Assembly: GCA_020636075.1 (NCBI GenBank)
Contig: JACJYO010000008.1
Span: forward strand, 62,001-126,000
Origin: Lewinellaceae bacterium
GTDB taxonomy: Bacteria; Bacteroidota; Bacteroidia; Chitinophagales; Saprospiraceae
Direction of reading: 5' to 3'
DNA length: 64,000 nt
The notes beneath the pieces are model-generated. The model was not told the origin of the DNA, ran no database searches, and saw only the letters and a program-made list of their open reading frames with translations. The translations under genes were made by a program, and so were the position numbers. Every line of letters begins with the position of its first letter. Within the stretch, counting starts at the first letter, position 1. This document shows, piece by piece, positions 16,475-24,856 of the stretch.

Positions 16475-18745
16475 TCAGGACTTCTCTTTCTTAATGTCCA
16501 GCCAAAGACAGTCCTTACAAGTAAGTTTAAAATTCTTCCGGTATTCCCGCTTTAATTCATGGAAACGGGCTTCCTTCCGGATGGAGTTCAGGGCCTTGTC
16601 TTTCCGCAGTTTTTTCCGGTTGTGGAAGCCCCGGCTAAGCGCCAGTTCAAGCCATACCAAGGCCTGTTGTTTGTCGTCCTGCAAGGCATAATTGCGGCAG
16701 ACCGTATAAAAAAAGTCGGGCGCTAGGGGTTCGTACCGGGCATTGGCTTTGGAGTAGTTGCTGCGGAAAGCCGACTCGTTATGCAGGTGCAAATACCCCA
16801 GGGCCACTTCCGAATAATCCCCATGCCTGGCTTGGGCCAACGTTTCCATTTTCGCCAACAAGTCCGAAAGCTTCGCATCCTGCTGGCTGGCCTTGTATAC
16901 ATTGGCAAGCACGACATAAGACCTGAAATAGGTATTCTGCGTTTCGATGCCTTTCAGACACATGGCAGCTGCTTCCGCATAGCGCGCTTGTTCGTAGTAG
17001 ATCAAGCCCAGATTTGAATATGCCAAAGCGTTTGGGAAGACGTCGACGGATTTCCTGTACCAATTTTCTGCCTTTTTATAGTTTCCCCGGTGTCGGTAAA
17101 CAGATCCTATGTTATCGTAAGCGGGAAAGTACCGCGGGTCGGTTTTGATGGCTTTTTTATAAAATTTTACTTTCAGGAAAGGATTTCTGACCTGGGCATA
17201 CAGCATGCCCATATTGTTGTACGGCGAAGCATAACTCGGGGAGAGCGCTGTAGATTTATTAAAAAACGCCACTGCCGATTTGGTATTTACCGGGGTATAT
17301 AATTCGCCTAAAAAATCATAAATAACGGCGCCTTCTCCAGCCAACTCCAGGGCTTTGATTACTAACGGGATCGCCTCTTTTTTTTGCAGGGCAACCAACT
17401 CCGGGTAAGGCGAATTGGTCAGAAGATTATAGGCTTCAAACAGGTACTGCATACCTTTGGTCCCGTTGTACATAAAATGACCGTTGCCCAACAAATCGGC
17501 CGCGCGTTCCAGATAACCCGGAATATGCTGGTACAGCCCCCGCCCAAATATTTTGGCCAGTTCGGCCGGGTCGTTTTGGAGCAGATTATTGATTACTTGC
17601 TGCGATTCGTTCAGCAGCGCGGCAGCCAGGTTGCGCCGCATTAAGCCATGTAAGGGTTTCAGGGTTGGTTCCTTGGACAGGGGAATGTACAAATCGTTCG
17701 CCGAAGCACCGACAGGGCTCATCAGGTCGCCTTTTGCCAGGGCTGTCTTGAATGCCAGGTATCGCTCCCGAACTTCGGGGCTTGCAGCAGCCAACACTTC
17801 GTCTTCCAAACCACGGGTTTCTACGGGCGAAAACATTTGTACCTGACTGGATTTTCCGGAACGCAGAGCCTCCACCAGTTTGCCGTCTACATGCGCCAGC
17901 TTCTCCAAACGGTTGCCGACAACCATGGGCACCTGCGTCGCGGGCGCTACCTGGGCGGTCACATGGTCTTCGAGGTAGCGGCCGACTTCCTGCAGGGTGA
18001 CAAACAGGTCGTTGTTATTGTCGGCCAGGCCGAAGAGTGCATCCACAAGGTTGTATGAAAAAGCGCCGCGACCGCCGCCCCACTGTTCGCCTTCGATACT
18101 GAATTCATTGGGTTGACAGGAAAGGATCTTGAGCTCGTTGGCGAATTGTGTGGACATGTTTTTTGCCGTAACCTGTGAGCCACCGATGTCACTGCCCGCC
18201 AGCGTGCCGGCATGGCAGGCATCCGTAATGAGTAAAACCCTGGCTTTGTTTTGAACGGCCAGCGTGGAGACGACCTCTTGCAGATCGTTGACTTTTATGG
18301 TGCCGCCGGCGAAATACACTTTGGGGTTAGAGTCCCAACACAATAAATAGCCCGGCTGGCTCAAGCGCTTGGTTTCCACATCGCCATGCCCGGAAAAATA
18401 GATGACGACCTTATCGCCCTCCTGAGCCTCATCAAACAGAGCGGATAGTGCCATGGCAACATTTGCACCGGTAGCCTGCTCGTTGCAGAACAGGCTCAGG
18501 TGGTCGTCATCCAGGCCCCCGCCTGCCGGTGATCGCAGGAAGATGGCAAATGCCTCGGCATCTTTGTCTGCAAAGCGCAGGTCGGGAATATCGGGGTGCT
18601 GGTAATCGGAAATTCCCACTACTACCGCCCAGGTATTGCCGTCGGCATTACCGGTAGTAGCGGTAAGTGGGGTCACACCCTTGGAGTTTTGGCCAAACAG
18701 GCTGATTCCTGTCAGGCAGAAAAAAGACAGAAGGAAAGTTTTCAT
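16475..18745 (-). CDS. Exported caspase-family (C14) peptidase with TPR repeats
   Basis: A 756-residue protein with a signal peptide (residues 1-19, ending LFGQ). A caspase-like domain covers residues ~37-290. The catalytic dyad is visible as H120 in IYFSGHGD and C177 in LLITDACHAG, preceded by the standard first strand WAVVVGISDYQHP. A helical linker (~290-430) leads to about seven TPR-type units (roughly 430-700; for example AYDNIGSVYRHRGNYKKAENWYRK and AYSNLGLIYYEQARYAEAA). The combination of a peptidase and a scaffold points to regulated proteolysis or signalling, but export places it outside the cytoplasm, unlike the caspases of cytosolic conflict systems. Cleavage specificity (basic P1 in metacaspases and orthocaspases) is inferred only. 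It stands between the receptor gene and the OstA-like gene, all on the minus strand. Confidence 0.88.
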   Translation of the reverse strand: MKTFLLSFFCLTGISLFGQNSKGVTPLTATTGNADGNTWAVVVGISDYQHPDIPDLRFADKDAEAFAIFLRSPAGGGLDDDHLSLFCNEQATGANVAMALSALFDEAQEGDKVVIYFSGHGDVETKRLSQPGYLLCWDSNPKVYFAGGTIKVNDLQEVVSTLAVQNKARVLLITDACHAGTLAGSDIGGSQVTAKNMSTQFANELKILSCQPNEFSIEGEQWGGGRGAFSYNLVDALFGLADNNNDLFVTLQEVGRYLEDHVTAQVAPATQVPMVVGNRLEKLAHVDGKLVEALRSGKSSQVQMFSPVETRGLEDEVLAAASPEVRERYLAFKTALAKGDLMSPVGASANDLYIPLSKEPTLKPLHGLMRRNLAAALLNESQQVINNLLQNDPAELAKIFGRGLYQHIPGYLERAADLLGNGHFMYNGTKGMQYLFEAYNLLTNSPYPELVALQKKEAIPLVIKALELAGEGAVIYDFLGELYTPVNTKSAVAFFNKSTALSPSYASPYNNMGMLYAQVRNPFLKVKFYKKAIKTDPRYFPAYDNIGSVYRHRGNYKKAENWYRKSVDVFPNALAYSNLGLIYYEQARYAEAAAMCLKGIETQNTYFRSYVVLANVYKASQQDAKLSDLLAKMETLAQARHGDYSEVALGYLHLHNESAFRSNYSKANARYEPLAPDFFYTVCRNYALQDDKQQALVWLELALSRGFHNRKKLRKDKALNSIRKEARFHELKREYRKNFKLTCKDCLWLDIKKEKS

Positions 18746-19029
18746 GGCTGGTATCTTTTAGTGGTTTATTTGCGCAAAACGGAAGCAAATAAGCCGGTTT
18801 AGCCTGTTTTGACTTTGCGCATATCATGCAGATACTTGTGCATATCGGTCAAAATGTGGTAACTGCCACACCCGGCTTCCCAGATCTTACTTTTTTCCGG
18901 ATTATTGGTATTCCGGAACTTTTACTATTCGCCGAGGGAATCGGGGAATAGACTCCGAAATAAAAATCGCTTCAAAGCCCTGTTGACCAGGTACTTCCCC
19001 GACGTTGAAACAAACGGAAATTCAGAAAT

Positions 19030-20913
19030 CTACTTTTGCAACAATGCCGCCACCGAGCGTGGCCGCCGCACTTTTTCCCAGAAAAAACCGTCCAGTTTTT
19101 TGGTCTCCGAAATGCCGGCGTCTTTCATCGGGATAAACTTCCCTTTGGGTTCGTTGTAAAACTTGATGCTTTCCACCTTGTTTTCGCTGAAATACAGGCG
19201 CATTTCGGAGCAGGCGGTTTCGTTCATGCCGATGTAGGCTTTCTGATCGTCGAGGGCATAGTACAGCGCCTGGGCATTGCCCTCTACCAGCATTTCGCGC
19301 GCTTCGTTTTCCGCAAAAAATACCGTGTTGTTGCGGCCTTTGATCTGGTTGAACATTTGCCCGTCTTCCGAATTGATCACCATGGCGTTTTGGCGCAGCC
19401 AGATGCGGTCGAGTTTTTTGTCTTTCAACAACATGCGAATGGTATCGGCCGAGAATTGGGAGGTGTCGGACCAGATTATGGGCAGTTGGGTCAGTTTGTA
19501 AAAATAAAACATGCTGTCGGCCGAGTTGAAGGTCAGCGAGTCGCATGCCGCCTGCAAATCACTTTTGAAAACCCGCACGTCCTGGTATGCCAGCAGTAGC
19601 CGGGCATCGGTGGTGGTGTCGGGTTTGTAGGAGGTGAGCGTGTCGGCGCTCATGTACAGCGTGTCGTTTTCGATCAGCGATTTCATCAATGGTCGCCCGG
19701 AAGCGCCGTCGGGACCGAAGCTGCCATAGGCGTTGAGGTAGTCGTCGGCCTTGTTGTAGTCCATCCGAAAGGCGAGGAGCGTGTAATCGCTGGCGGTGTC
19801 CTGCCAGATGACGTTGCCGAGTGCCAGGCCATTGCCGAGTTCATTGTTGAAGCTGATGGAGTCGGCTTCGATGATATTGGGCGGGTCGCTCACCCGGCCT
19901 CTGCCGGTGAGTTGGTACTGTTTGTTGCGGCTGTCGTAGCGCACTTCGTGGCCGGTGATGGTTTGGGTGCTGTCGCGGTAATCGACGTTTCCGACAAAGA
20001 CGGCTTTTTCGGTGTCGGTGTTGTAGCGGATCACTTCGGCATGCACCTCGCGGGCGGCTTCGGGCTCTTCGATGTAGGCCTCGCCTTCAAGAATATATTC
20101 CTTCGTAGCGCCGTTGTAGCGCATTTTCCGGGAGCGCCCGCGTTGGCCGTCACGTTCGTACTGGGGGTTTGTGTCAAACTCGGCAACATTGTTTTCAATA
20201 TCGTAAAAACCGCCCTCGGTGTAAATGCGGCTTCCGCGTTGGCTGATCAACGTGGGCGCCAGGAATTGCACCATTTGGGTTTCGGTGTTGAACGACATGG
20301 TATCGGTGCGCATGGTAAACTCCGGGTCGGTCACCAGCACGTCGCCTTTAAAAAACACCTGTTTTTCCTGTACATGGTAATATCCCTGCGAGCTGGTGAG
20401 CTGGCTCTGGCCATTGCTGAGCGTGGCGCCGGTGGTGTATGTGGCAATTTTGGTGTTGAGATCGTAGTGCAGGCGACTGGTGAACAGTTCTTGTTTGCCG
20501 TTGATCAGCACGACGTTGCCGAAGATGTCGGCCTCCCGGGTGTCGCCGTTGTAAAACGCGGAATCGCCGTATATCCGCACCGAATCTCCCTGTTCGATCA
20601 GCACATCGCCGACCAGTGTTGCATTGTTTTGATCAATCAGGGCGACATTGCAGAAGACCAGGGTGCTGTCTTGCCGGAGCCGTACTTTTTCAGAAAGCCG
20701 TTGTACGTAATGGCCGTCGCGGAGAAAATATTCGCCGGTTACGGAAGATTCAACTTTGATTTTGCTGGTTGTGTCTTGCGGCGCGGTGTTTTGTTGGGCT
20801 TGAATGGTTGCTGGGAGAATCAGAAGGATAGCGAGAAAAAATGTAAATGTTGTGGCTGCAACCCCACCCCCATCCCCTCCCCCCAAGGGGAGGGGTGTCT
20901 GCCCCCATTTCAA
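19030..20913 (-). CDS. OstA-like (LptA/LptD-N related) periplasmic protein
   Basis: A 627-residue protein made of repeating beta strands of the OstA/LptA type (motif D-S-a-x-Y-n, for example YGDSAFYNGDTREADIFGNV and EADSISFNN). In Bacteroidota these are thought to act in lipopolysaccharide transport across the periplasm, by relation to LptA and the N-domain of LptD. A hydrophobic export segment lies near the N-terminus (FTFFLAILLILPATIQAQ). The start is problematic: the only in-frame initiators are a TTG at 20913 and another inside a dispersed G-rich repeat (20859-20942), so the repeat seems to have replaced or overrun the native start. The last 17 codons (FFWEKVRRPRSVAALLQK) come from the REP-like repeat at 19038-19087. 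Both ends thus appear to be shaped by repeats. The core is intact. Confidence 0.88.
   Translation of the reverse strand: MKWGQTPLPLGGGDGGGVAATTFTFFLAILLILPATIQAQQNTAPQDTTSKIKVESSVTGEYFLRDGHYVQRLSEKVRLRQDSTLVFCNVALIDQNNATLVGDVLIEQGDSVRIYGDSAFYNGDTREADIFGNVVLINGKQELFTSRLHYDLNTKIATYTTGATLSNGQSQLTSSQGYYHVQEKQVFFKGDVLVTDPEFTMRTDTMSFNTETQMVQFLAPTLISQRGSRIYTEGGFYDIENNVAEFDTNPQYERDGQRGRSRKMRYNGATKEYILEGEAYIEEPEAAREVHAEVIRYNTDTEKAVFVGNVDYRDSTQTITGHEVRYDSRNKQYQLTGRGRVSDPPNIIEADSISFNNELGNGLALGNVIWQDTASDYTLLAFRMDYNKADDYLNAYGSFGPDGASGRPLMKSLIENDTLYMSADTLTSYKPDTTTDARLLLAYQDVRVFKSDLQAACDSLTFNSADSMFYFYKLTQLPIIWSDTSQFSADTIRMLLKDKKLDRIWLRQNAMVINSEDGQMFNQIKGRNNTVFFAENEAREMLVEGNAQALYYALDDQKAYIGMNETACSEMRLYFSENKVESIKFYNEPKGKFIPMKDAGISETKKLDGFFWEKVRRPRSVAALLQK
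19038..19087. repeat. REP-like GC-rich repeat, copy 3 of 3 (inside the OstA-like gene's 3' end)
   Basis: It shares GCAACAATGCCGCCACC-GAGCGTGG and the CCGCACTTTTTCCCAGAAA half with the copies near 10.2 and 11.5 kb. Here it is translated as the C-terminal tail of the OstA-like protein. The preceding gap 18746-19029 shows nothing else recognisable. Confidence 0.7.
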
Positions 20914-21165
20914 TAGTAGATTAACCAGAGGGCAAGCCCCCCTTCCGCCGCGGCGGAGAGGGGGCTGGGGTGGGGCTGACCATCAACAAGGAACCAGAGC
21001 CAAATTTGCCTGTATCTACTCGTCGATTTCAATCCCATTAAAAACATTTTATCCAACTTGTGGGTTCTCGACAAATCCGAGGGGAGGGGGCTGCTGCCCT
21101 CTGGTTAGTTTGATATTGAAATGGGGGCAGACACCCCTCTCCGCTGGGGATGGGGGTGGGGTTGA
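20859..21165. repeat. Pair of inverted G/C-tract repeats
   Basis: The left arm 20859-20942 and right arm 21085-21165 are reverse complements over about 80 bp. They share ACCCCACCCCCATCCCC, GGGGTGTCTGCCCCCATTTCA and TAACCAGAGGGC blocks with a few differences. A further C/G-rich palindromic block (CCTTCCGCCGCGGCGGAGAGG) follows the left arm. The element fills most of the 380-bp gap between the OstA-like gene and the DCC-family gene and overlaps the former's start. Translated copies of such elements give the familiar spurious PPPLPKGEG-like peptides in environmental genomes. No gene is seen in the remainder. Confidence 0.8.
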
Positions 21166-21270
21166 GCTGGCAACGCGCAAGAAATTCAACTTCAGAAAAT
21201 TAGTCATTGACAAACATTAACGTACGCTCCACTGTTTTTGTCTACTGAAGGGGTCAAAGTAAGACCATAT

Positions 21271-21278
21271 TATTTTTG
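21271..21278 (+). promoter_or_regulatory. Candidate -7 box (TAnnTTTG)
   Basis: TATTTTTG matches the Bacteroidota -7 consensus TAnnTTTG and lies 17 bp before the DCC-family gene start. No well-spaced -33 TTG element was found, so this is tentative. Confidence 0.4.
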
Positions 21279-21294
21279 CAAAAAGAAAATTCCC

Positions 21295-21765
21295 ATGGAA
21301 TCAGATGTTCCCATTTTGTTGTTCGACGGCGTTTGTAACCTCTGTCAGGCTTCGGTGCAATGGGTTTTGTTGCACGACAAGGCGGGCATATTCCGGTTTG
21401 CATCCCTGCAATCGGATACCGGCCAGCAGCAGTTGGCGCGTTTTAATCTGGATGGCGAAAATTTTGATACGGTAGTGTTGGTGGTTGGATCCCGGGTTTA
21501 TACCCGTTCCGGGGCTGCGCTGGAGATTTTGCGCCGGCTGGGCATCCCGTGGTCGATATTCAGCGTCTTGATTTGGATCCCACGTCCGATCCGCGATGCG
21601 GTATACAACTGGATTGCCCGCAACCGCTACCGGTGGTTTGGCCAAAAGCAGGAATGCTGGCTACCCCGGCCGGAATGGTCCGAGCGGTTTTATAATCTCG
21701 CACAACGCTTCAGTGCCGCTGCCATTTCTACAAAATTGCTCTTACTTTTACACCAACTAAGTTAA
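21295..21765 (+). CDS. DCC-family thiol-disulfide oxidoreductase-like protein (DUF393)
   Basis: A 156-residue protein starting at the ATG at 21295 (MESDVPILLFDGVCNLC). The FDGVCNLC motif near residues 10-17 holds the D-G-x-C-x-x-C core that names the DCC family, which is related to thioredoxin-fold oxidoreductases. Further conserved features are RFASLQSDTGQQ and the middle YTRSGAALEILRRLG. The C-terminal part is basic and aromatic, with no membrane segment. Family members are small cytosolic proteins of unproven redox function, so the activity is an inference. The gene has its own candidate promoter and is intact. It is followed 17 bp later by the broken peptide-binding lipoprotein gene, which starts on the same strand. 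Confidence 0.85.
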   Translation: MESDVPILLFDGVCNLCQASVQWVLLHDKAGIFRFASLQSDTGQQQLARFNLDGENFDTVVLVVGSRVYTRSGAALEILRRLGIPWSIFSVLIWIPRPIRDAVYNWIARNRYRWFGQKQECWLPRPEWSERFYNLAQRFSAAAISTKLLLLLHQLS

Positions 21766-21782
21766 CACCAAGATTTTGACCA

Positions 21783-23565
21783 TGAAACAACAACTACATC
21801 AAGGCGCAATGATGTTGCTGGTTTTGGGCTCGTTTTCGGGCTTATGACTGGCTGTACTTCTGACAAACCCGGCCCCTGCGGGAAAATTGAGTTTAGGAAA
21901 GAAAACACCGTAACGGTGCGTATGGAAGCGGCAGCTTACCTCGCTCAACCCTATTTTGCCTGGGCCTGGCTACAACCGCTATGCAGCGGCCAATGTCTTT
22001 CAAACCCTGGCGACAGTAGAGCCCAAAACGCTTGAAATGGTGCCTTTGCTGATCAAAAAAGTGCCGGATGTATATGAAGTGCAGGAAGGGCCATATGCGG
22101 GTATGCTGGCCTATGATTTTGAAATTTATAAAGAAGCCGTTTGGGACAATGGGTCGCCTGTCACGGCGAATGATTTCCTTTTTCCCTGAAAATTATTTAC
22201 CATCCATCCCTGCCGCTGGGCGAATGGCTCGGCTATTTCGAATACCTCAAAGCGGTGGAAGTAGACCCCGCAAATCCGAAAAAATTCACCGCCTATTTTA
22301 CCCAGTATTACATTCTGGCTTTGAAACCCTTTGCCAGTTTCCCATTTACCCGGCCTATAATTACGACCCTGAAAATGTGTTGTCGAGTGTGCCGCTTTCC
22401 GATTTGCAGGACCCCATACGCGCGCAACAGGTGGTTGCCGCCAAACCGGCGCTGAGCGCCTGGGCTGAAGCCTTCCAATCGCCGCGTTTTGCCAACGATA
22501 AAACCGCCATTTCCGGGAGTGCAGCGTACCGCCTCGAGAGTTTTGACGTCGATCAGGGGCTGTTTTATAAAAAACAAAACTGGTGGGGCGACAAACTCGT
22601 GTCGGACAATCCGTACCTTCTCGCGGCGCCCGACAAAATTGTGTACCGTTTTGTGAAAGACGAAACTCCAACAGAAAGTCTGATCCGCAGCGGGGATCTG
22701 GACGTTATCCCCAACCTGTCTCCGGCCAAATTCCTGGAACTGAAAAAGGATACCTGCCTGAATTTGCGCTACAGTTTCGAGTTGGTTGGCGCAAATTCCT
22801 ACGGACGGATAATGGTCAATATGCGCAACCCTCGGCTGGCCGATCGCAATGTCCGGCAAGCTTTGGCCCATGTGATCGACTACAACTACATGATCAATAC
22901 GGTGTGGCAGGGCATGGCAGAACGCTGTGTGAGCCAGGCCAACCCGGCCAAGCCGTTTTATGCGCGGGATATTGTGCCATATGACTATAATATTCAGAAA
23001 GCCAAGGATTTGCTTGCGGCGGCGGGCTGGAAGGATTCCAACGGCAACGGCATTGTTGATAAAAAATTAACGGCGTTCAAACTGAATTGGAACTGACGCT
23101 GATGGGTTCGGGTTCTTCGCCTATTTCAAGCCAGGCGGCCCGGAGCATTCAAACGACTGCCCGGAACGCAGGCATTGCCATAACGGTTCAGGAAGAAGAC
23201 ATTCGGGTGATTTCCCAAAAACGCGCAACGGGGAATACGATCTGGCAATTTCCGGAGCCACACTGTTTCCGGGCTTGCTGGAAATGTACCAGACATTTCA
23301 CACGAACAGCATCGGCGCCGGCAACCGCTACGGTTTTTCCAATCCGGAAATGGATCAACTCATTGAAGCAATCCGCACCGAGCCCGATGATGCCAAGCGC
23401 AATGTGCTTTATATCAAGGCGCAGCATTTGATCCATGAGGAATTGCCCGAAATTTACTTGTATGCGCCACAGCAACGAATGGTAGCCAACCGGCGATTTG
23501 ATTTTGTCCTATCGGCCAATCGCCCGGGTTATTACGAGCAATATTTTAAATTGATTAAAGAATAA
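21783..23565 (+). pseudogene. Peptide/nickel-type ABC transporter substrate-binding lipoprotein (family 5), multiply frameshifted
   Basis: Pieces in all three forward frames together spell a family 5 solute-binding protein of about 590 residues. It starts at the ATG at 21783 with a hydrophobic signal, followed in another frame by a lipobox (LMTGC). Next come LNPILPGPGYNRYAAANVFQTL, ETPTESLIRSGDLDVIPN, VRQALAHVIDYN and YDYNIQKAKDLLAAAGWKDSNGNG, and finally NRYGFSNPEMDQLIEAIRTE up to the stop at 23563-23565. At least five frame changes are needed (near 21830, 21945, 22190, 22340, 23085 and 23215). The intact protein would bind oligopeptides or similar ligands outside the inner membrane; no permease genes are adjacent. 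Whether it is a true pseudogene or an artefact of assembly indels is discussed in the findings; I favour the latter. Confidence 0.85.
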
Positions 23566-23623
23566 CTGCAAAGGCTTTCACACAGTCCAACATAACTTTT
23601 CAGGTTTTAACTATCGTATAAAA

Positions 23624-24001
23624 ATGGCATTTGAAGTAGAAGGTAAAACTCCATCGTATTTTTCCCACTGAACAAAAACGGCCAGCTTTCAGGCCCGCGA
23701 GTTTGTGCTGGAAGTTCCGGACGGCAACTATCCACAATTAATAAAATTTCAGGCCGTGCAGGAGCGCTGCGGCCTGCTGGACAACTACAATGAAGGTGAC
23801 CAGGTAAAGGTTTCGTTCGACTTGCGCGGACGCGAGTGGAATGGCAAGTACCTGACCAATCTTAACGCCTGGCGTGTTGAACAGGCCAGCGGCAGCGGCA
23901 ATACAACGACGGCAGCACCGGATGAAAATTTCCCGGCTGATCCGTTCCCGGATTATTCCAATACGCCACCACCACCCAGTACGGACGATCTTCCGTTTTA
24001 A
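23624..24001 (+). CDS. DUF3127 protein (frameshifted)
   Basis: A short protein of about 125 residues, widespread in Bacteroidota. The start is the ATG at 23624 (MAFEVEGK), which reads into a stop after 15 codons. The family sequence resumes in another frame with FQAREFVLEVPDGNYPQLIKFQ, then RCGLLDNYNEGDQVKVSFDLRGREW and GKYLTNLNAWRVE. This beta-rich core resembles an OB fold and matches DUF3127. The C-terminus is a low-complexity acidic and proline tail ending DDLPF, which is similar to the tails of single-stranded DNA-binding proteins. That tail makes a nucleic-acid role conceivable, though it is inference. One indel around 23645-23690 restores the frame. Confidence 0.82.
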
Positions 24002-24100
24002 CCAGTTGCAAAGCATAGGTCGGATTGAACACGAGTACCAAAATCTGTTCGATCCGACCCATTTTGCTGCTTGCTTTGTACAAAAAACCGGTTTCCGCTT

Positions 24101-24723
24101 ATGAATAAACTGGCGCTTCTCCTGGTATGCATTGGCATTGGAACCCCGGCTGTTGCGCAACACCTGTCGGGCATCAGTTCGCGTTGGAGTGATTCATTTG
24201 TGGAATGGGATCTTTATGCCTTTGCGCCTGATTCTGTGCAGCTGTCTGAAGACGGTGAAGATGACGATGCGCCTGAGGAAGTTGCGGTGGGAACGTTACA
24301 GCCCGTTGGCTGAATGTGCGGGAGGACTGGACGGAATGGGAATACACCATCGGCGAAGAGCGTGGTACGATCCGGATGAAATGGAAGGACGATCCGGCTC
24401 AATGGGAACTCCGCACTTACAGCGGCGATGTGATCAGCATGCGCACGGCTTGGCGGGGCGATTTCAGCGAATGGCGGGTAACCGATAATTCCATTTCGCT
24501 GACGCTTAAATCGCGCTGGACGAGTCAATTGGATGAGTGGTTGGTTCAGGAAAAAACCAATGGCAATTTTTACATGTACACGCTGGTAGAGGGTGATCCG
24601 CGGGATTGGGCGATTGAAGATGGCCTGGATGATACCGTTTCGCAGCCCATGAAAATGGCGCTGATTTTTTTAGCAGTGTTCCATGCCTCGCCGCGGATGT
24701 GGCTGTTTTGCCGACTTGTCTAA
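24101..24723 (+). CDS. Secreted protein with tryptophan-spaced short repeats (frameshifted)
   Basis: About 205 residues, starting at the ATG at 24101 with a signal peptide ending VAQ. The mature part repeats a unit of about 22 residues carrying W-x(4-6)-[EDR]W: RWSDSFVEWDLYA, DWTEWEYTI, WKDDPAQWELRT, WRGDFSEWRVTD, RWTSQLDEWLVQ and DPRDWAIED. Such spacing suggests a small beta-sheet repeat in which every unit offers a tryptophan pair. A frame change near 24300 splits the gene, and the last 25 residues may also be out of frame. I do not recognise a family; an envelope location is the only supported statement. The acidic stretch EDGEDDDAPEE lies between the first and second units. Confidence 0.6.
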
Positions 24724-24856
24724 AATTTGCGGTAGGCCGTTTTTAAGAAATATTTACCAGTTTTCCAGCCAACAAAATCCGGGTTTCCAGCGTCTTATGA
24801 GATAATACCCGCTTTCCCAATTGGCGCATTTTTATTTCCAGATAAAACCGCATAAC

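Noticed and set aside
19912..20916. A 334-codon open frame antisense to the OstA-like gene
   Set aside because: It mirrors the strand-repeat code of the sense gene and shows no independent features.
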